The position numbers were made by a program, and so were the translations under genes. A DNA stretch of 39,320 nucleotides from Microbacteriaceae bacterium (lineage in GTDB: Bacteria; Actinomycetota; Actinomycetes; Actinomycetales; Microbacteriaceae). Below the pieces are notes generated by a model. The model was given only the letters and a program-made list of their open reading frames with translations, was not told the origin of the DNA and searched no databases. Position 1 is the first letter of the stretch. Each line of letters begins with the position of its first letter. Below are positions 7,976 through 15,310 of this stretch, piece by piece. Location: contig JACMPQ010000007.1 in the NCBI GenBank assembly GCA_014377425.1, forward strand, positions 1 to 39,320, read 5' to 3'.

Positions 7976-8827
7976 ATGCCCGGACCCATTGATTTGCACA
8001 CCCACAGCAGTGTGTCCGACGGCACCGAAAGCCCCGCCGAACTCGTGCAGGCCGCCGTGGTTGCGGGGCTGGGAACGGTTGGGCTCACCGACCACGACAC
8101 GACAGCGGGCTGGCAAGAGGCCTTCGCCGCGGCATCCGGAACCGGCTTGTGCGTTATTCCGGGGATGGAACTGAGCACACGGTTCGGGTGGAAGAGCGTT
8201 CACCTTCTGGCCTACCTCATCGACCCGCTCGACGAGGGAATCCTCTCGGAAACCGCGCGAATACGCGAGGGACGGATGAGTCGGGCTGAGCACATCGTTC
8301 GGCGCATCTCCGAGGATTACGACCTCAGCTGGGATGACGTGCTGGCGCAGACCGGCGTCGGCGCCACCATTGGCCGACCGCACATTGCTGATGCACTGGT
8401 GGCCCGAGGTTTGGTTGCCGATCGAAGTGCGGCGTTTGAGAGTATTTTGCATCCGCGCAGCGGCTACTTTGAACCGCACTACGCGCCTGATCCGCTGGAT
8501 GCCGTGCGGCTGGTGGTTGCGGCCGGGGGAGCGCCGGTATTGGCGCACCCGGGAACTCGCACGCGCGAAGACGTGATGCCGGAGGTGAAGGTTGCCGCGC
8601 TCGCCGATGCCGGGCTGTTTGGCTTAGAAATTCACCACCGGGACAACTCCGTTGCCGGAACCAAGCGATTGTACGAACTGGCAGAGAAATATGATCTGGC
8701 CATCACTGGATCGAGCGACTACCACGGGGTGGGAAAACCCAATCGGCTGGCGGAGAACGTGACTACGCCCGAGGTGCTCGAGAAATTGCTGAGCTGCACA
8801 AGTGGGTCGCAACCCTTCTACGGCTAG
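7976..8827 (+). CDS. PHP-domain phosphoesterase
   Basis: 283 residues covering the whole polymerase-and-histidinol-phosphatase fold. Metal-binding motifs appear in order: DLHTHSSVSDGT, GLTDHDTTAGW, IPGMELST, HLLAYLID, IGRPHIA, LAHPG, and the terminal GSSDYHG. These bind a trinuclear metal centre that hydrolyses phosphoesters. Related proteins (YciV/RnaAM, TrpH) act on short RNA 5' ends or on nucleoside 3',5'-bisphosphates; I cannot choose between these. The frame is open upstream to 7844, but DLHTH must lie near the N-terminus, so the ATG at 7976 (MPGPIDLHTHS) is the start. It is divergent from the EEP-fold gene. Confidence 0.9.
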   Translation: MPGPIDLHTHSSVSDGTESPAELVQAAVVAGLGTVGLTDHDTTAGWQEAFAAASGTGLCVIPGMELSTRFGWKSVHLLAYLIDPLDEGILSETARIREGRMSRAEHIVRRISEDYDLSWDDVLAQTGVGATIGRPHIADALVARGLVADRSAAFESILHPRSGYFEPHYAPDPLDAVRLVVAAGGAPVLAHPGTRTREDVMPEVKVAALADAGLFGLEIHHRDNSVAGTKRLYELAEKYDLAITGSSDYHGVGKPNRLAENVTTPEVLEKLLSCTSGSQPFYG

Positions 8828-8897
8828 CGGCTCGGATGCACGGTCGCGTTAACCGGGCGCCCGTCCGGCGGCGGTTTCAGTCACGCTCTTTCCAGGC

Positions 8898-8930
8898 AGA
8901 AATGGCCCGTCTGATCGACGGGCCATTTCT
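8898..8930. terminator. Bidirectional hairpin terminator
   Basis: A perfect 14-bp stem (8898-8911 with 8917-8930) around the 5-nt loop TGATC, with AGAAAT and ATTTCT ends. It lies between the convergent PHP and DEAD-box genes. Confidence 0.8.
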
Positions 8931-8959
8931 CATTCGCCCGGCTGTCTCGGGCTAACTCG

Positions 8960-10492
8960 CTACTCGACGCTCTGCGACGCGTCGCCGGTGGGACGGCGAC
9001 GGGTGCGCTGACGGGTGCGCGAGGGGCGTGAACCCTCGGGACGCGCGTCACCGGATCCCGCAGACGAAACCTCGCCGGCGGCGGGAGGGGTGGCCGAAGT
9101 TTTCGATTCCGATGCCGATGTTGCGGATCGCTGTTCGCCGGATCGGGTGCCGGTGCCGGTGCCGCGGCCACTGCCACCGCCACGGCCTCCACCGGGACGG
9201 CTACCGTCGCGGCTTCCGCCGGTGCCGCGGCCACTGCCACTGCCAGCGCCACTGCCGCGGCCATCACGGTCGTTGCTTTGCTGAGGTTCGCGCGCGCGCG
9301 GCGGTCCGGCGTGGGAGAGGCGCCCGCGAACATCCGTGGGGATATCGAGGTCGCTGAACAGGTGCGGTGAGGAGGAATAGGTTTCCACCGGCTCCGGCTG
9401 CTTCATGTCCAAAGCGCGGTTGATGAGCGCCCACTTGTGCATGTCGTCCCAGTCGACGAAGGTCACAGCGATACCGGTTTTACCGGCGCGCCCGGTGCGT
9501 CCGGCGCGGTGCAGGTAGGTGTCTTCGTCATCTGGGATCGTGTGGTTGATCACGTGGGTGACGTCGTTGACGTCGATACCGCGGGCGGCAACATCCGTGG
9601 CAATCAAAATGTCTTTTTTGCCGGCCTTGAACGCCACCATGGCTCGCTCGCGCTGCTCCTGGTTGAGGTCTCCGTGCACAGCGGCGGCGTTGAACCCGCG
9701 GTCGCCGAGCTCTTCGACCAGCTTCGCGGCGGCGCGCTTGGTTCGGGTGAAGATCACGGTCTTACCGCGACCCTCGGCCTGCAGAATGCGCGCAATGACC
9801 TCGTCTTTGTCGAGGCTGTGGGCGCGGTACACCACGTGCTTGATGTTGGCCTGCGTGAGACCCTCATCGGGGTCGGTGGCACGAATGTGAATCGGGCGGT
9901 TCATGAATCGGCGTGCGAGAGCCACGATCGGCCCGGGCATGGTGGCAGAGAACAGCATCGTGTGACGGGTCGGGCTGGTCTGAGCAAACAGCTTCTCGAT
10001 GTCGGAGAGGAATCCGAGGTCGAGCATCTTGTCAGCCTCATCCAAAACCATCACCTTGACGTCTTTGAGGCTCAGCATGCGCTGACTCGCGAGGTCGAGC
10101 AGGCGACCGGGAGTACCGACAATCACCTGCGCGCCGGCCTTCAACTGTTCTATCTGACCTTCGTAGGCCTTGCCGCCGTAAATCGCGGCGATTTGGGTGC
10201 TGCGGTTGGACGCGGCCAGCACCAGATCTTCGGCGACCTGCACGCAGAGTTCACGGGTGGGAACCACCACGAGAGCTTTGACGCCGGGTTCGGGGTTGAG
10301 GCCCAACGATTGCAGGAGGGGGAGGCCGAAGCCGAGGGTCTTACCCGTTCCGGTCTTCGCCTGACCGATGATGTCCTGACCGCCGAGGCCGAGCGGAATG
10401 GTCTGGCTTTGGATCGGGAACGGCTCGACGATGCCCTTGGTGGCGAGAGCGTCAACCATGTCTTGGTCGATGTTGAGATCTGAAAATGTCAA
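8960..10492 (-). CDS. DEAD-box ATP-dependent RNA helicase (RhlE/CsdA type)
   Basis: 510 residues. All superfamily 2 motifs are present: a Q-motif (FPIQSQTIP), AKTGTGKT near residue 46, PTREL, TPGRLLD, VLDEAD, SAT, then VIFTRTKRAA, TDVAARGIDV and HRAGRTGRAG. A long basic Gly/Ser/Arg-rich tail (about residues 395-510, with GRGTGGSRDGSRPGGGRGGG) probably binds RNA without sequence preference. Such helicases remodel structured RNA in ribosome assembly and decay, often in the cold. The start is a TTG (10492) with only a weak AGGG upstream, but TFSDLNIDQDMVDALATKG matches the family start. It is divergent from the MiaE-like gene. Confidence 0.93.
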   Translation of the reverse strand: MTFSDLNIDQDMVDALATKGIVEPFPIQSQTIPLGLGGQDIIGQAKTGTGKTLGFGLPLLQSLGLNPEPGVKALVVVPTRELCVQVAEDLVLAASNRSTQIAAIYGGKAYEGQIEQLKAGAQVIVGTPGRLLDLASQRMLSLKDVKVMVLDEADKMLDLGFLSDIEKLFAQTSPTRHTMLFSATMPGPIVALARRFMNRPIHIRATDPDEGLTQANIKHVVYRAHSLDKDEVIARILQAEGRGKTVIFTRTKRAAAKLVEELGDRGFNAAAVHGDLNQEQRERAMVAFKAGKKDILIATDVAARGIDVNDVTHVINHTIPDDEDTYLHRAGRTGRAGKTGIAVTFVDWDDMHKWALINRALDMKQPEPVETYSSSPHLFSDLDIPTDVRGRLSHAGPPRAREPQQSNDRDGRGSGAGSGSGRGTGGSRDGSRPGGGRGGGSGRGTGTGTRSGEQRSATSASESKTSATPPAAGEVSSAGSGDARPEGSRPSRTRQRTRRRPTGDASQSVE

Positions 10493-10546
10493 GAAGGAAG
10501 CCCTGTCGTTGAAGCGATTACGCCCGCTTGTTCGTGGGGCGCAGAT

Positions 10547-10566
10547 ACCCCCGTCAGATAGGGGGT
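10547..10566. promoter_or_regulatory. Small palindrome upstream of the DEAD-box gene
   Basis: ACCCCC (10547-10552) and GGGGGT (10561-10566) pair across 8 nt. It lies in the 173-bp gap between the divergent DEAD-box and MiaE-like genes, which otherwise shows only the TAGGGT hexamer. It could be an operator or, on the minus strand, a hairpin in the helicase leader. Confidence 0.3.
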
Positions 10567-10652
10567 TATTACCAGTTTAGTGCGGCGGCAATGTTGCGGG
10601 GCCGACGGGCCGCATCCGTGCCGCAGCGTGCCGATAGCCGGGGGCTGACGGG

Positions 10653-10658
10653 TAGGGT
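10653..10658 (+). promoter_or_regulatory. -10 hexamer of a likely leaderless promoter (MiaE-like gene)
   Basis: TAGGGT ends 7 nt before the GTG at 10666. No ribosome-binding site separates them. Confidence 0.5.
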
Positions 10659-10665
10659 AAACCTC

Positions 10666-11388
10666 GTGGTTTCCTTCTTCCGTCGGCGTTCGAGCAACGT
10701 CGAACTCCCGCGTGTGCGTGCGCGATCCCGAGTCGGAAATCAAAGCGTAAACCGGGTGTCGCTCGGCGAACTGACGCCGGAGGCGCGATCATTCCTCGGC
10801 CGGGCCGCTTACGTGCAGCTGTCCATCTTCACGGCGGTAGCTCACGCTGTCGCGACCGCTCCGCACACCCGCGGAAAGAACGCACTCAGTCGAGTGGCGC
10901 AACTTTCCCTGCACAAGTACGAGGGTCTCGTGGCGGAATTGATTCGCCTCGGTCACGATCCCGTCAGTGCCATGGAGCCGTTCGAGAGTTCCACCGACCG
11001 GTATCAGCAGATCGTGCTCGGTAAAGACTGGTACGAGTGTCTCGTCACGAGCTATGTCACGGCGGGGTTGTTAGACGATTTCTTCGTCCGACTCTCCGGC
11101 GGCCTCTCCGATGAAGAGAACAGCCGTATTTTTGACCTTCTGAGCCCCGACACGGCGAGCCAATTCATCGTGACGGAGCTGCGTTCGGCGATTGACGCTA
11201 ACCCGCGGCTCGCGTCGCGGCTCGCCCTCTGGGGACGACGGTTGGTTGGCGACACCCTTCTCATGGCCCGCTCCGCACTGGTCGTACCCGAAGACACCGC
11301 TCCAGACGAGACGCGACTGGAACCGGTGTTCACCGATTTGATTGCGGCACATACCCGCCGGATGGATGCACTCGGCCTCACCGCGTGA
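10666..11388 (+). CDS. Ferritin-like fold protein, MiaE-like
   Basis: 240 residues matching the actinobacterial MiaE-like ferritin-fold family (M. tuberculosis Rv3210c, from memory). Helices carry candidate di-iron ligands: LSLHKYEGLVAELIRLGHD, KDWYECLVTSYVTAGLLDDFF and FIVTELRSAIDANP. True MiaE hydroxylates modified A37 in certain tRNAs, but it is not shown that this branch does so, and the classical E-x(2)-H pattern is only partly present (HKYEGL). The frame is open further upstream; I start at the GTG at 10666 because of the TAGGGT hexamer 7 nt before it and because upstream residues look non-coding. It sits between the RNA helicase and DUF3107 genes, a conserved arrangement. Confidence 0.8.
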   Translation: MVSFFRRRSSNVELPRVRARSRVGNQSVNRVSLGELTPEARSFLGRAAYVQLSIFTAVAHAVATAPHTRGKNALSRVAQLSLHKYEGLVAELIRLGHDPVSAMEPFESSTDRYQQIVLGKDWYECLVTSYVTAGLLDDFFVRLSGGLSDEENSRIFDLLSPDTASQFIVTELRSAIDANPRLASRLALWGRRLVGDTLLMARSALVVPEDTAPDETRLEPVFTDLIAAHTRRMDALGLTA

Positions 11389-11423
11389 AGAGGGGCGGAC
11401 ATCATCCGCCTGCGACTTAGGTC

Positions 11424-11476
11424 AGGCGCCGCCGAGCTGGAGACGCGGATCGAGCGGTTTAGGCGCCGCCGAGCTG
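11424..11476. repeat. 16-bp direct repeat at a gene end
   Basis: The 16-mer beginning AGGCGCCG occurs at 11424-11439 and again at 11461-11476. The second copy forms the last codons of the small membrane protein gene on the minus strand. It looks like a short local duplication in the gap between two convergent genes. Confidence 0.7.
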
Positions 11477-11749
11477 ATTGAGTAGTTGAGCGTCCGAACG
11501 TTGGCGGGCAGGAGGAACGATGAGCCCGACCACCAGAGCGACGAGAGCCGCAGCAAATAAGGTCAAAGTCCAAATCCAGCCGCCGTCGAACTTCCAGCCG
11601 ACCCAGGTGAGGGCATCCCACACCACCGCAGCCGCAGCCACGGCCACAGCGGGAAGCAAAAAGACACCGTGGGTCGAACGACCGCGAAGCGCGTAGCGCA
11701 CGGCAATTCCGAGGATTCCGCCGCCCAGCACGGCAAACAGCATTTCCAT
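11459..11749 (-). CDS. Small membrane protein, unknown function
   Basis: 96 residues with three clear membrane segments (LFAVLGGGILGIAVRYAL, VFLLPAVAVAAAAVVWDAL, and IWTLTLFAAALVALVVGLIV) and a short polar tail. No catalytic motif is visible. Its ATG follows the DUF3107 stop codon by 2 nt, so the two are one operon. A conserved membrane protein at this position (next to DUF3107) is usual in actinobacteria, comparable to M. tuberculosis Rv3209 from memory, though I cannot prove homology. Confidence 0.75.
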   Translation of the reverse strand: MEMLFAVLGGGILGIAVRYALRGRSTHGVFLLPAVAVAAAAVVWDALTWVGWKFDGGWIWTLTLFAAALVALVVGLIVPPARQRSDAQLLNQLGGA

Positions 11750-11751
11750 TG

Positions 11752-11976
11752 TTACGAAACGAATCCGACGCGACGAGACACATCGGAGCCGATCTCGATG
11801 TAGGCAAGGGAGACAGTGGGTACGAGATATACCTTGCCCTTGTCGTCGGTCAGGCTAATGCAGGAGCTCTTGGCGTCGAGAGCGGCAATAACGGTCTGCT
11901 CCACCTCACCGGCCGTCTGAGCGGTCTCGAAGTTAATTTCCCGGGGGCTGTTGGCGATGCCGATTCTAATGTCCAC
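11752..11976 (-). CDS. DUF3107 family protein
   Basis: 74 residues: VDIRIGIANSPREINFE at the start and KGKVYLVPTVSLAYIEIG near the end, both diagnostic of DUF3107 (M. tuberculosis TB9.4/Rv3208A, from memory). The function is unknown and the protein is small, soluble and probably beta-rich. The frame is open much further upstream. The GTG at 11976 is chosen because it begins the family sequence and a TACCCT hexamer lies exactly 6 nt before it; an ATG at 11994 is a weaker option. It is divergent from adnA. Confidence 0.88.
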   Translation of the reverse strand: MDIRIGIANSPREINFETAQTAGEVEQTVIAALDAKSSCISLTDDKGKVYLVPTVSLAYIEIGSDVSRRVGFVS

Positions 11977-11982
11977 GCGTTC

Positions 11983-11988
11983 AGGGTA
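11983..11988 (-). promoter_or_regulatory. -10 hexamer of a likely leaderless promoter (DUF3107)
   Basis: TACCCT on the minus strand ends 6 nt before the GTG at 11976. The same hexamer and spacing recur before the phosphotransferase gene. Confidence 0.5.
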
Positions 11989-12069
11989 CGACATCGTCGA
12001 TCTGGGACTGTGACAGTTCGTTGTGAGCGCAACGCCCGGCGCCCGCGAAGCAATGTCGGTAGCTTTCGG

Positions 12070-12075
12070 TAGCCT
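12070..12075 (+). promoter_or_regulatory. -10 hexamer of a likely leaderless adnA promoter
   Basis: TAGCCT ends 7 nt before the ATG at 12083. This favours that ATG over the in-frame GTG at 12023 and ATG at 12053. Confidence 0.45.
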
Positions 12076-12082
12076 CGAAGAC

Positions 12083-15000
12083 ATGACAATCCGGGGGTTC
12101 CAGCGCCGACGATTGGAGTCTGCCGAACGCGAACAGTTGGCGCCTAAACTCACGCTCGACCGCTCGCAGCGTGCCGTCGTGGAACTGCCGGATGCCGCAT
12201 CCGGGTCCGTCATCGGAGCGCCCGGGTCGGGTAAGACCACCACCCTCGTAGAGCTCGTGGCCGATCGGGTGTTGCGGCGCGGATACTCCGCAGATTCTAT
12301 CGTTGTGATTTCACCCACGCGCGGCACCGCAACCGCTTTGCGAGACATTTTGGCGCTGCGCGTTGGCATGGCCACCAACGGTGCTCTCGCGGTGACGTTG
12401 CCCGCCCTAGCCTTCGAAATCGTGGGAAATACGCTGGATGGCGAGCAAGCGTCGCCGCGACTGATCACCGGTGGTGAGCAAGACAGCGATATTTCTCAGT
12501 TGCTGGCGGGACACGTTCTGGATGGCACCGCACCTCTTTGGCCCCCGACCCTGCCCCCGGAGGTGCGGGCGATGCGCGGATTCCGTACCGAGTTACGGGA
12601 GTTATACATGCGCTGTTCCGAGTACGGCATCACAAATGCCCGGCTTCGTGAGTTCGGCACCGCCCACGCTCGGCCAGAGTGGAACGCTGCCGCAGACTTT
12701 TTTCGCGAATATGAGCAGGTCACCGGCATGCAGCGCCGCGGCCAGTTTGACTCGGCCGAACTGGTCACACGCGCGGCGCTGGCGGTGACTGCGGGTCTCG
12801 GCGGGGAGCGCGTGGAGCGGCTGCGGCTGGTGCTGGTCGACGACTTCCAAGAGGCAACCGAGTCTGCGTTGGTATTATTGCGGGCGCTGACTTCCCGCGG
12901 AATCCCGGTGTTGGCCTTTGGTGATCCGGATGTCGCGGCTAATGCCTTTCGCGGTGGCGAACCCACCGCGCTGGGCCGTCTCGCCGCCGAACTCAACCTT
13001 CCCCGGGCGGGCATCCACTATCTGAGCACGGTCTATCGGCAGCCGGAGGAATTACGCGCGCTGACCTCCGCGATTGTCGCCCGAATCGGCACCGCCGCCG
13101 CCGGACCGCAGCGGGCCGCGGGTGTTGCGGTGCCCGCGCCGACTGAATTATCCGCTCTAGCGCCGTCCGCTTTGCCAGCTGTGATGCCGCCCGAATTACC
13201 CCCTGTAGCTCCGCCCGCTTTGCCAGCTATCACGCCGATCGTGCGTATCGAAGCTTCGACAGTATCTCGGGAATCGGCTGCGATCGCCCGGATCCTGCGT
13301 GAGCGGCACCTCATCGACGGGATTGCCTGGAACGACATCTGCGTGGTTGTTCGTAGCGGTGCCCAGTTGCCGCAACTCGCGCGGGCGTTATCGCTAGCCG
13401 AGGTTCCCACCCGCACCTCGCTGGCGGGCCGGCCTCTGCGTGAAGACCCCTCCGCCCGAGCACTTCTCACAGTGGTCGATATCGGCATGGGCCGCAGTGC
13501 GCTCACCGTAGATTCGGCCGCCACCCTGCTGTTGGGCTGTTTTGGTGGTCTGGATCGTCTCGCGCTTCGGCGTCTGCGGTTAGCCCTCCGAGCCCAAGAA
13601 CTTGCAGCCGGTGGCAACCGATCCAGTGACGAATTACTTGTGGAGGCGTTGGGTGCGCGGGGCGGCTTCGCATCCATCGACCACGACATGGGTCGGCGTG
13701 CGGGCCGGATGGCCGACACCCTGCAGGCCGTCGTGGAGCAGTCCGTCGCCGGCAGCTCCATTGAGGAGTTGCTGTGGCTGGTGTGGGAACGCTACGCGGT
13801 CGTAGCCTCGGCCTGGCAGGAGCTGGCGCTGAGCACGGGCATCATGGCGGCGGAGGCCAACCGTAACCTCGATGGGATTGTGGCGCTGTTCACTGCGGCG
13901 ACCCGGTTTGTTGAACGTCAGCCGGAGGCTCCGGCAGGGTTGTTTCTCGACGGCGTTCTCGATGCGGAGGTTCCCGAAGACACCCTCTCGCCGGCGGCAA
14001 CCTTCGACACTGTTTTGGTCACGACACCCTCCGGAGTGGTCGGTCGCGAGTATGCGGTCGTGGTGGCCGCCGGGGTGCAAGACGGCATCTGGCCAAACCT
14101 TCGTCTGCGTAACTCACTACTGCATCCGCAGCAACTGGTAGATGTTGTTACCGGTCTCGATTCAACCGTCATCGACGCTCGCCGGCAGGTTCTTGGCGAC
14201 GAACTTCGAATGTTTGCCCTGACCGTGTCGCGGGCCAGGCTGCAGGTTGTGATTTCCGCCGTAGCCAGCGACGACGAAACCCCCAGTATGCTCTTCGCAC
14301 TGCTCCCGCCGTCCGTTCCGGTTACCGACAGTTCGGTCATCCTTCCCCTGTCCCTGCGCGGGCTTACCGGCCGATTACGCAGGGAGCTTGTTCTCCCTCG
14401 GCGCAGTGAGCGGGAACGGGATGCCGCAGCCGCCGCGCTCGCTCTGTTAGCCGAGCACAACCTCCCGGGGGCGCATCCGGATTCCTGGCTCGGCCTCATT
14501 GACCCGACCACCGTCGAGCCGCTGTACGACGACGGTGAGGTTATTCCGGTTTCGCCGTCCCGCCTCGACGCTTTTGAGAAATCCCCATTGGACTGGTTCA
14601 TCGATTTGGTCGGCGGGGGTCAGGCGAGCAATGCCATGGGGATCGGCACCATCATCCACTGGGCGATGGAAACAGCCATTGATCAGAGCGCGGCCGGGCT
14701 CTTTTCGGCCATTCAGAGTCGCTGGGGTGAGTTGCACTTTGAGTCGCCCTGGCTCAGTGAATATCACCAGCACGCCGCCCACGAACTCTGTGTTGCCCTG
14801 GCCGAGTACCTCACCGACTTTCGGCAGGGCGGAAAACGACTGATTGCGGCGGAGGGAAGCTTTGAAGTGCCATTGGGGCGGGCGCTTCTGCGCGGATCCA
14901 TTGATCGCATTGAGCAGGGCGCGGATGGTTCGGTGGTGATCGTGGATTTGAAAACCGGCCAACCCATTACCCGGCAATCAGAAATCGATGACCATCCTCA

Positions 15001-15310
15001 GCTTCAGGCATACCAACTTGCCTACGCAGAGGGTCGGCTCGACGAATCGTTCGACGGGTCCGACTCCCATTCCGGTGGAGGCGCGAAATTGCTGTTCGTG
15101 AAGAAAGGGGTTCGCGGCAAGAGCTATCGCGAGGCGACCCAAGCGCAGCTCACCGTGCCCCAACTAGACGATTTCCGCGCCCGGATTTTAGCGGTCGCAG
15201 CTCAAATGGCGTCGGCTCATTTCGTCGGAGCCGAGCAGTTAACCGGTTTCGGAAGTGCCGTCGACTCTTCGGCAATGCTCCACCGGGTGAAGGGGGTGGC
15301 CAGTGATTAG
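12083..15310 (+). CDS. adnA: AdnA-type helicase-nuclease subunit
   Basis: About 1075 residues with an SF1A (UvrD-like) motor and a C-terminal RecB-type nuclease. Walker A is GAPGSGKT (45-52) and the DExQ box is VDDFQE (252-257). The later motor motif that normally reads TIHxAKGLE is altered to TTPSGVVGREY. The nuclease core is intact: GTIIHWAME, SIDRIE with Asp941, VDLKTG with Asp955/Lys957, and QLQAYQLAY. In mycobacteria AdnA pairs with AdnB to unwind and resect broken DNA ends; AdnA is the less canonical motor, as seen here. A Pro/Ala-rich insert (about residues 350-388) splits the motor. It overlaps adnB by 8 bp. Assignment to AdnA rests on gene order and motor degeneracy. Confidence 0.9.
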   Translation: MTIRGFQRRRLESAEREQLAPKLTLDRSQRAVVELPDAASGSVIGAPGSGKTTTLVELVADRVLRRGYSADSIVVISPTRGTATALRDILALRVGMATNGALAVTLPALAFEIVGNTLDGEQASPRLITGGEQDSDISQLLAGHVLDGTAPLWPPTLPPEVRAMRGFRTELRELYMRCSEYGITNARLREFGTAHARPEWNAAADFFREYEQVTGMQRRGQFDSAELVTRAALAVTAGLGGERVERLRLVLVDDFQEATESALVLLRALTSRGIPVLAFGDPDVAANAFRGGEPTALGRLAAELNLPRAGIHYLSTVYRQPEELRALTSAIVARIGTAAAGPQRAAGVAVPAPTELSALAPSALPAVMPPELPPVAPPALPAITPIVRIEASTVSRESAAIARILRERHLIDGIAWNDICVVVRSGAQLPQLARALSLAEVPTRTSLAGRPLREDPSARALLTVVDIGMGRSALTVDSAATLLLGCFGGLDRLALRRLRLALRAQELAAGGNRSSDELLVEALGARGGFASIDHDMGRRAGRMADTLQAVVEQSVAGSSIEELLWLVWERYAVVASAWQELALSTGIMAAEANRNLDGIVALFTAATRFVERQPEAPAGLFLDGVLDAEVPEDTLSPAATFDTVLVTTPSGVVGREYAVVVAAGVQDGIWPNLRLRNSLLHPQQLVDVVTGLDSTVIDARRQVLGDELRMFALTVSRARLQVVISAVASDDETPSMLFALLPPSVPVTDSSVILPLSLRGLTGRLRRELVLPRRSERERDAAAAALALLAEHNLPGAHPDSWLGLIDPTTVEPLYDDGEVIPVSPSRLDAFEKSPLDWFIDLVGGGQASNAMGIGTIIHWAMETAIDQSAAGLFSAIQSRWGELHFESPWLSEYHQHAAHELCVALAEYLTDFRQGGKRLIAAEGSFEVPLGRALLRGSIDRIEQGADGSVVIVDLKTGQPITRQSEIDDHPQLQAYQLAYAEGRLDESFDGSDSHSGGGAKLLFVKKGVRGKSYREATQAQLTVPQLDDFRARILAVAAQMASAHFVGAEQLTGFGSAVDSSAMLHRVKGVASD

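Noticed and set aside
7853-8548. N-terminal extension of the EEP-fold frame back to 8548
   Set aside because: The extension is antisense to the PHP gene; the ATG at 7852 with its TACAGT hexamer and membrane segment is the real start.
9437-10483. 348-residue open frame on the plus strand opposite the DEAD-box gene
   Set aside because: It is fully antisense to a gene with all helicase motifs, its composition (Val/Gly/His-rich) is that of a shadow frame in high-GC DNA, and no family is recognisable.
11394-11410. Terminator after the MiaE-like gene
   Set aside because: The GGCGGA/TCCGCC stem is only 6 bp and no T tract follows on either strand.
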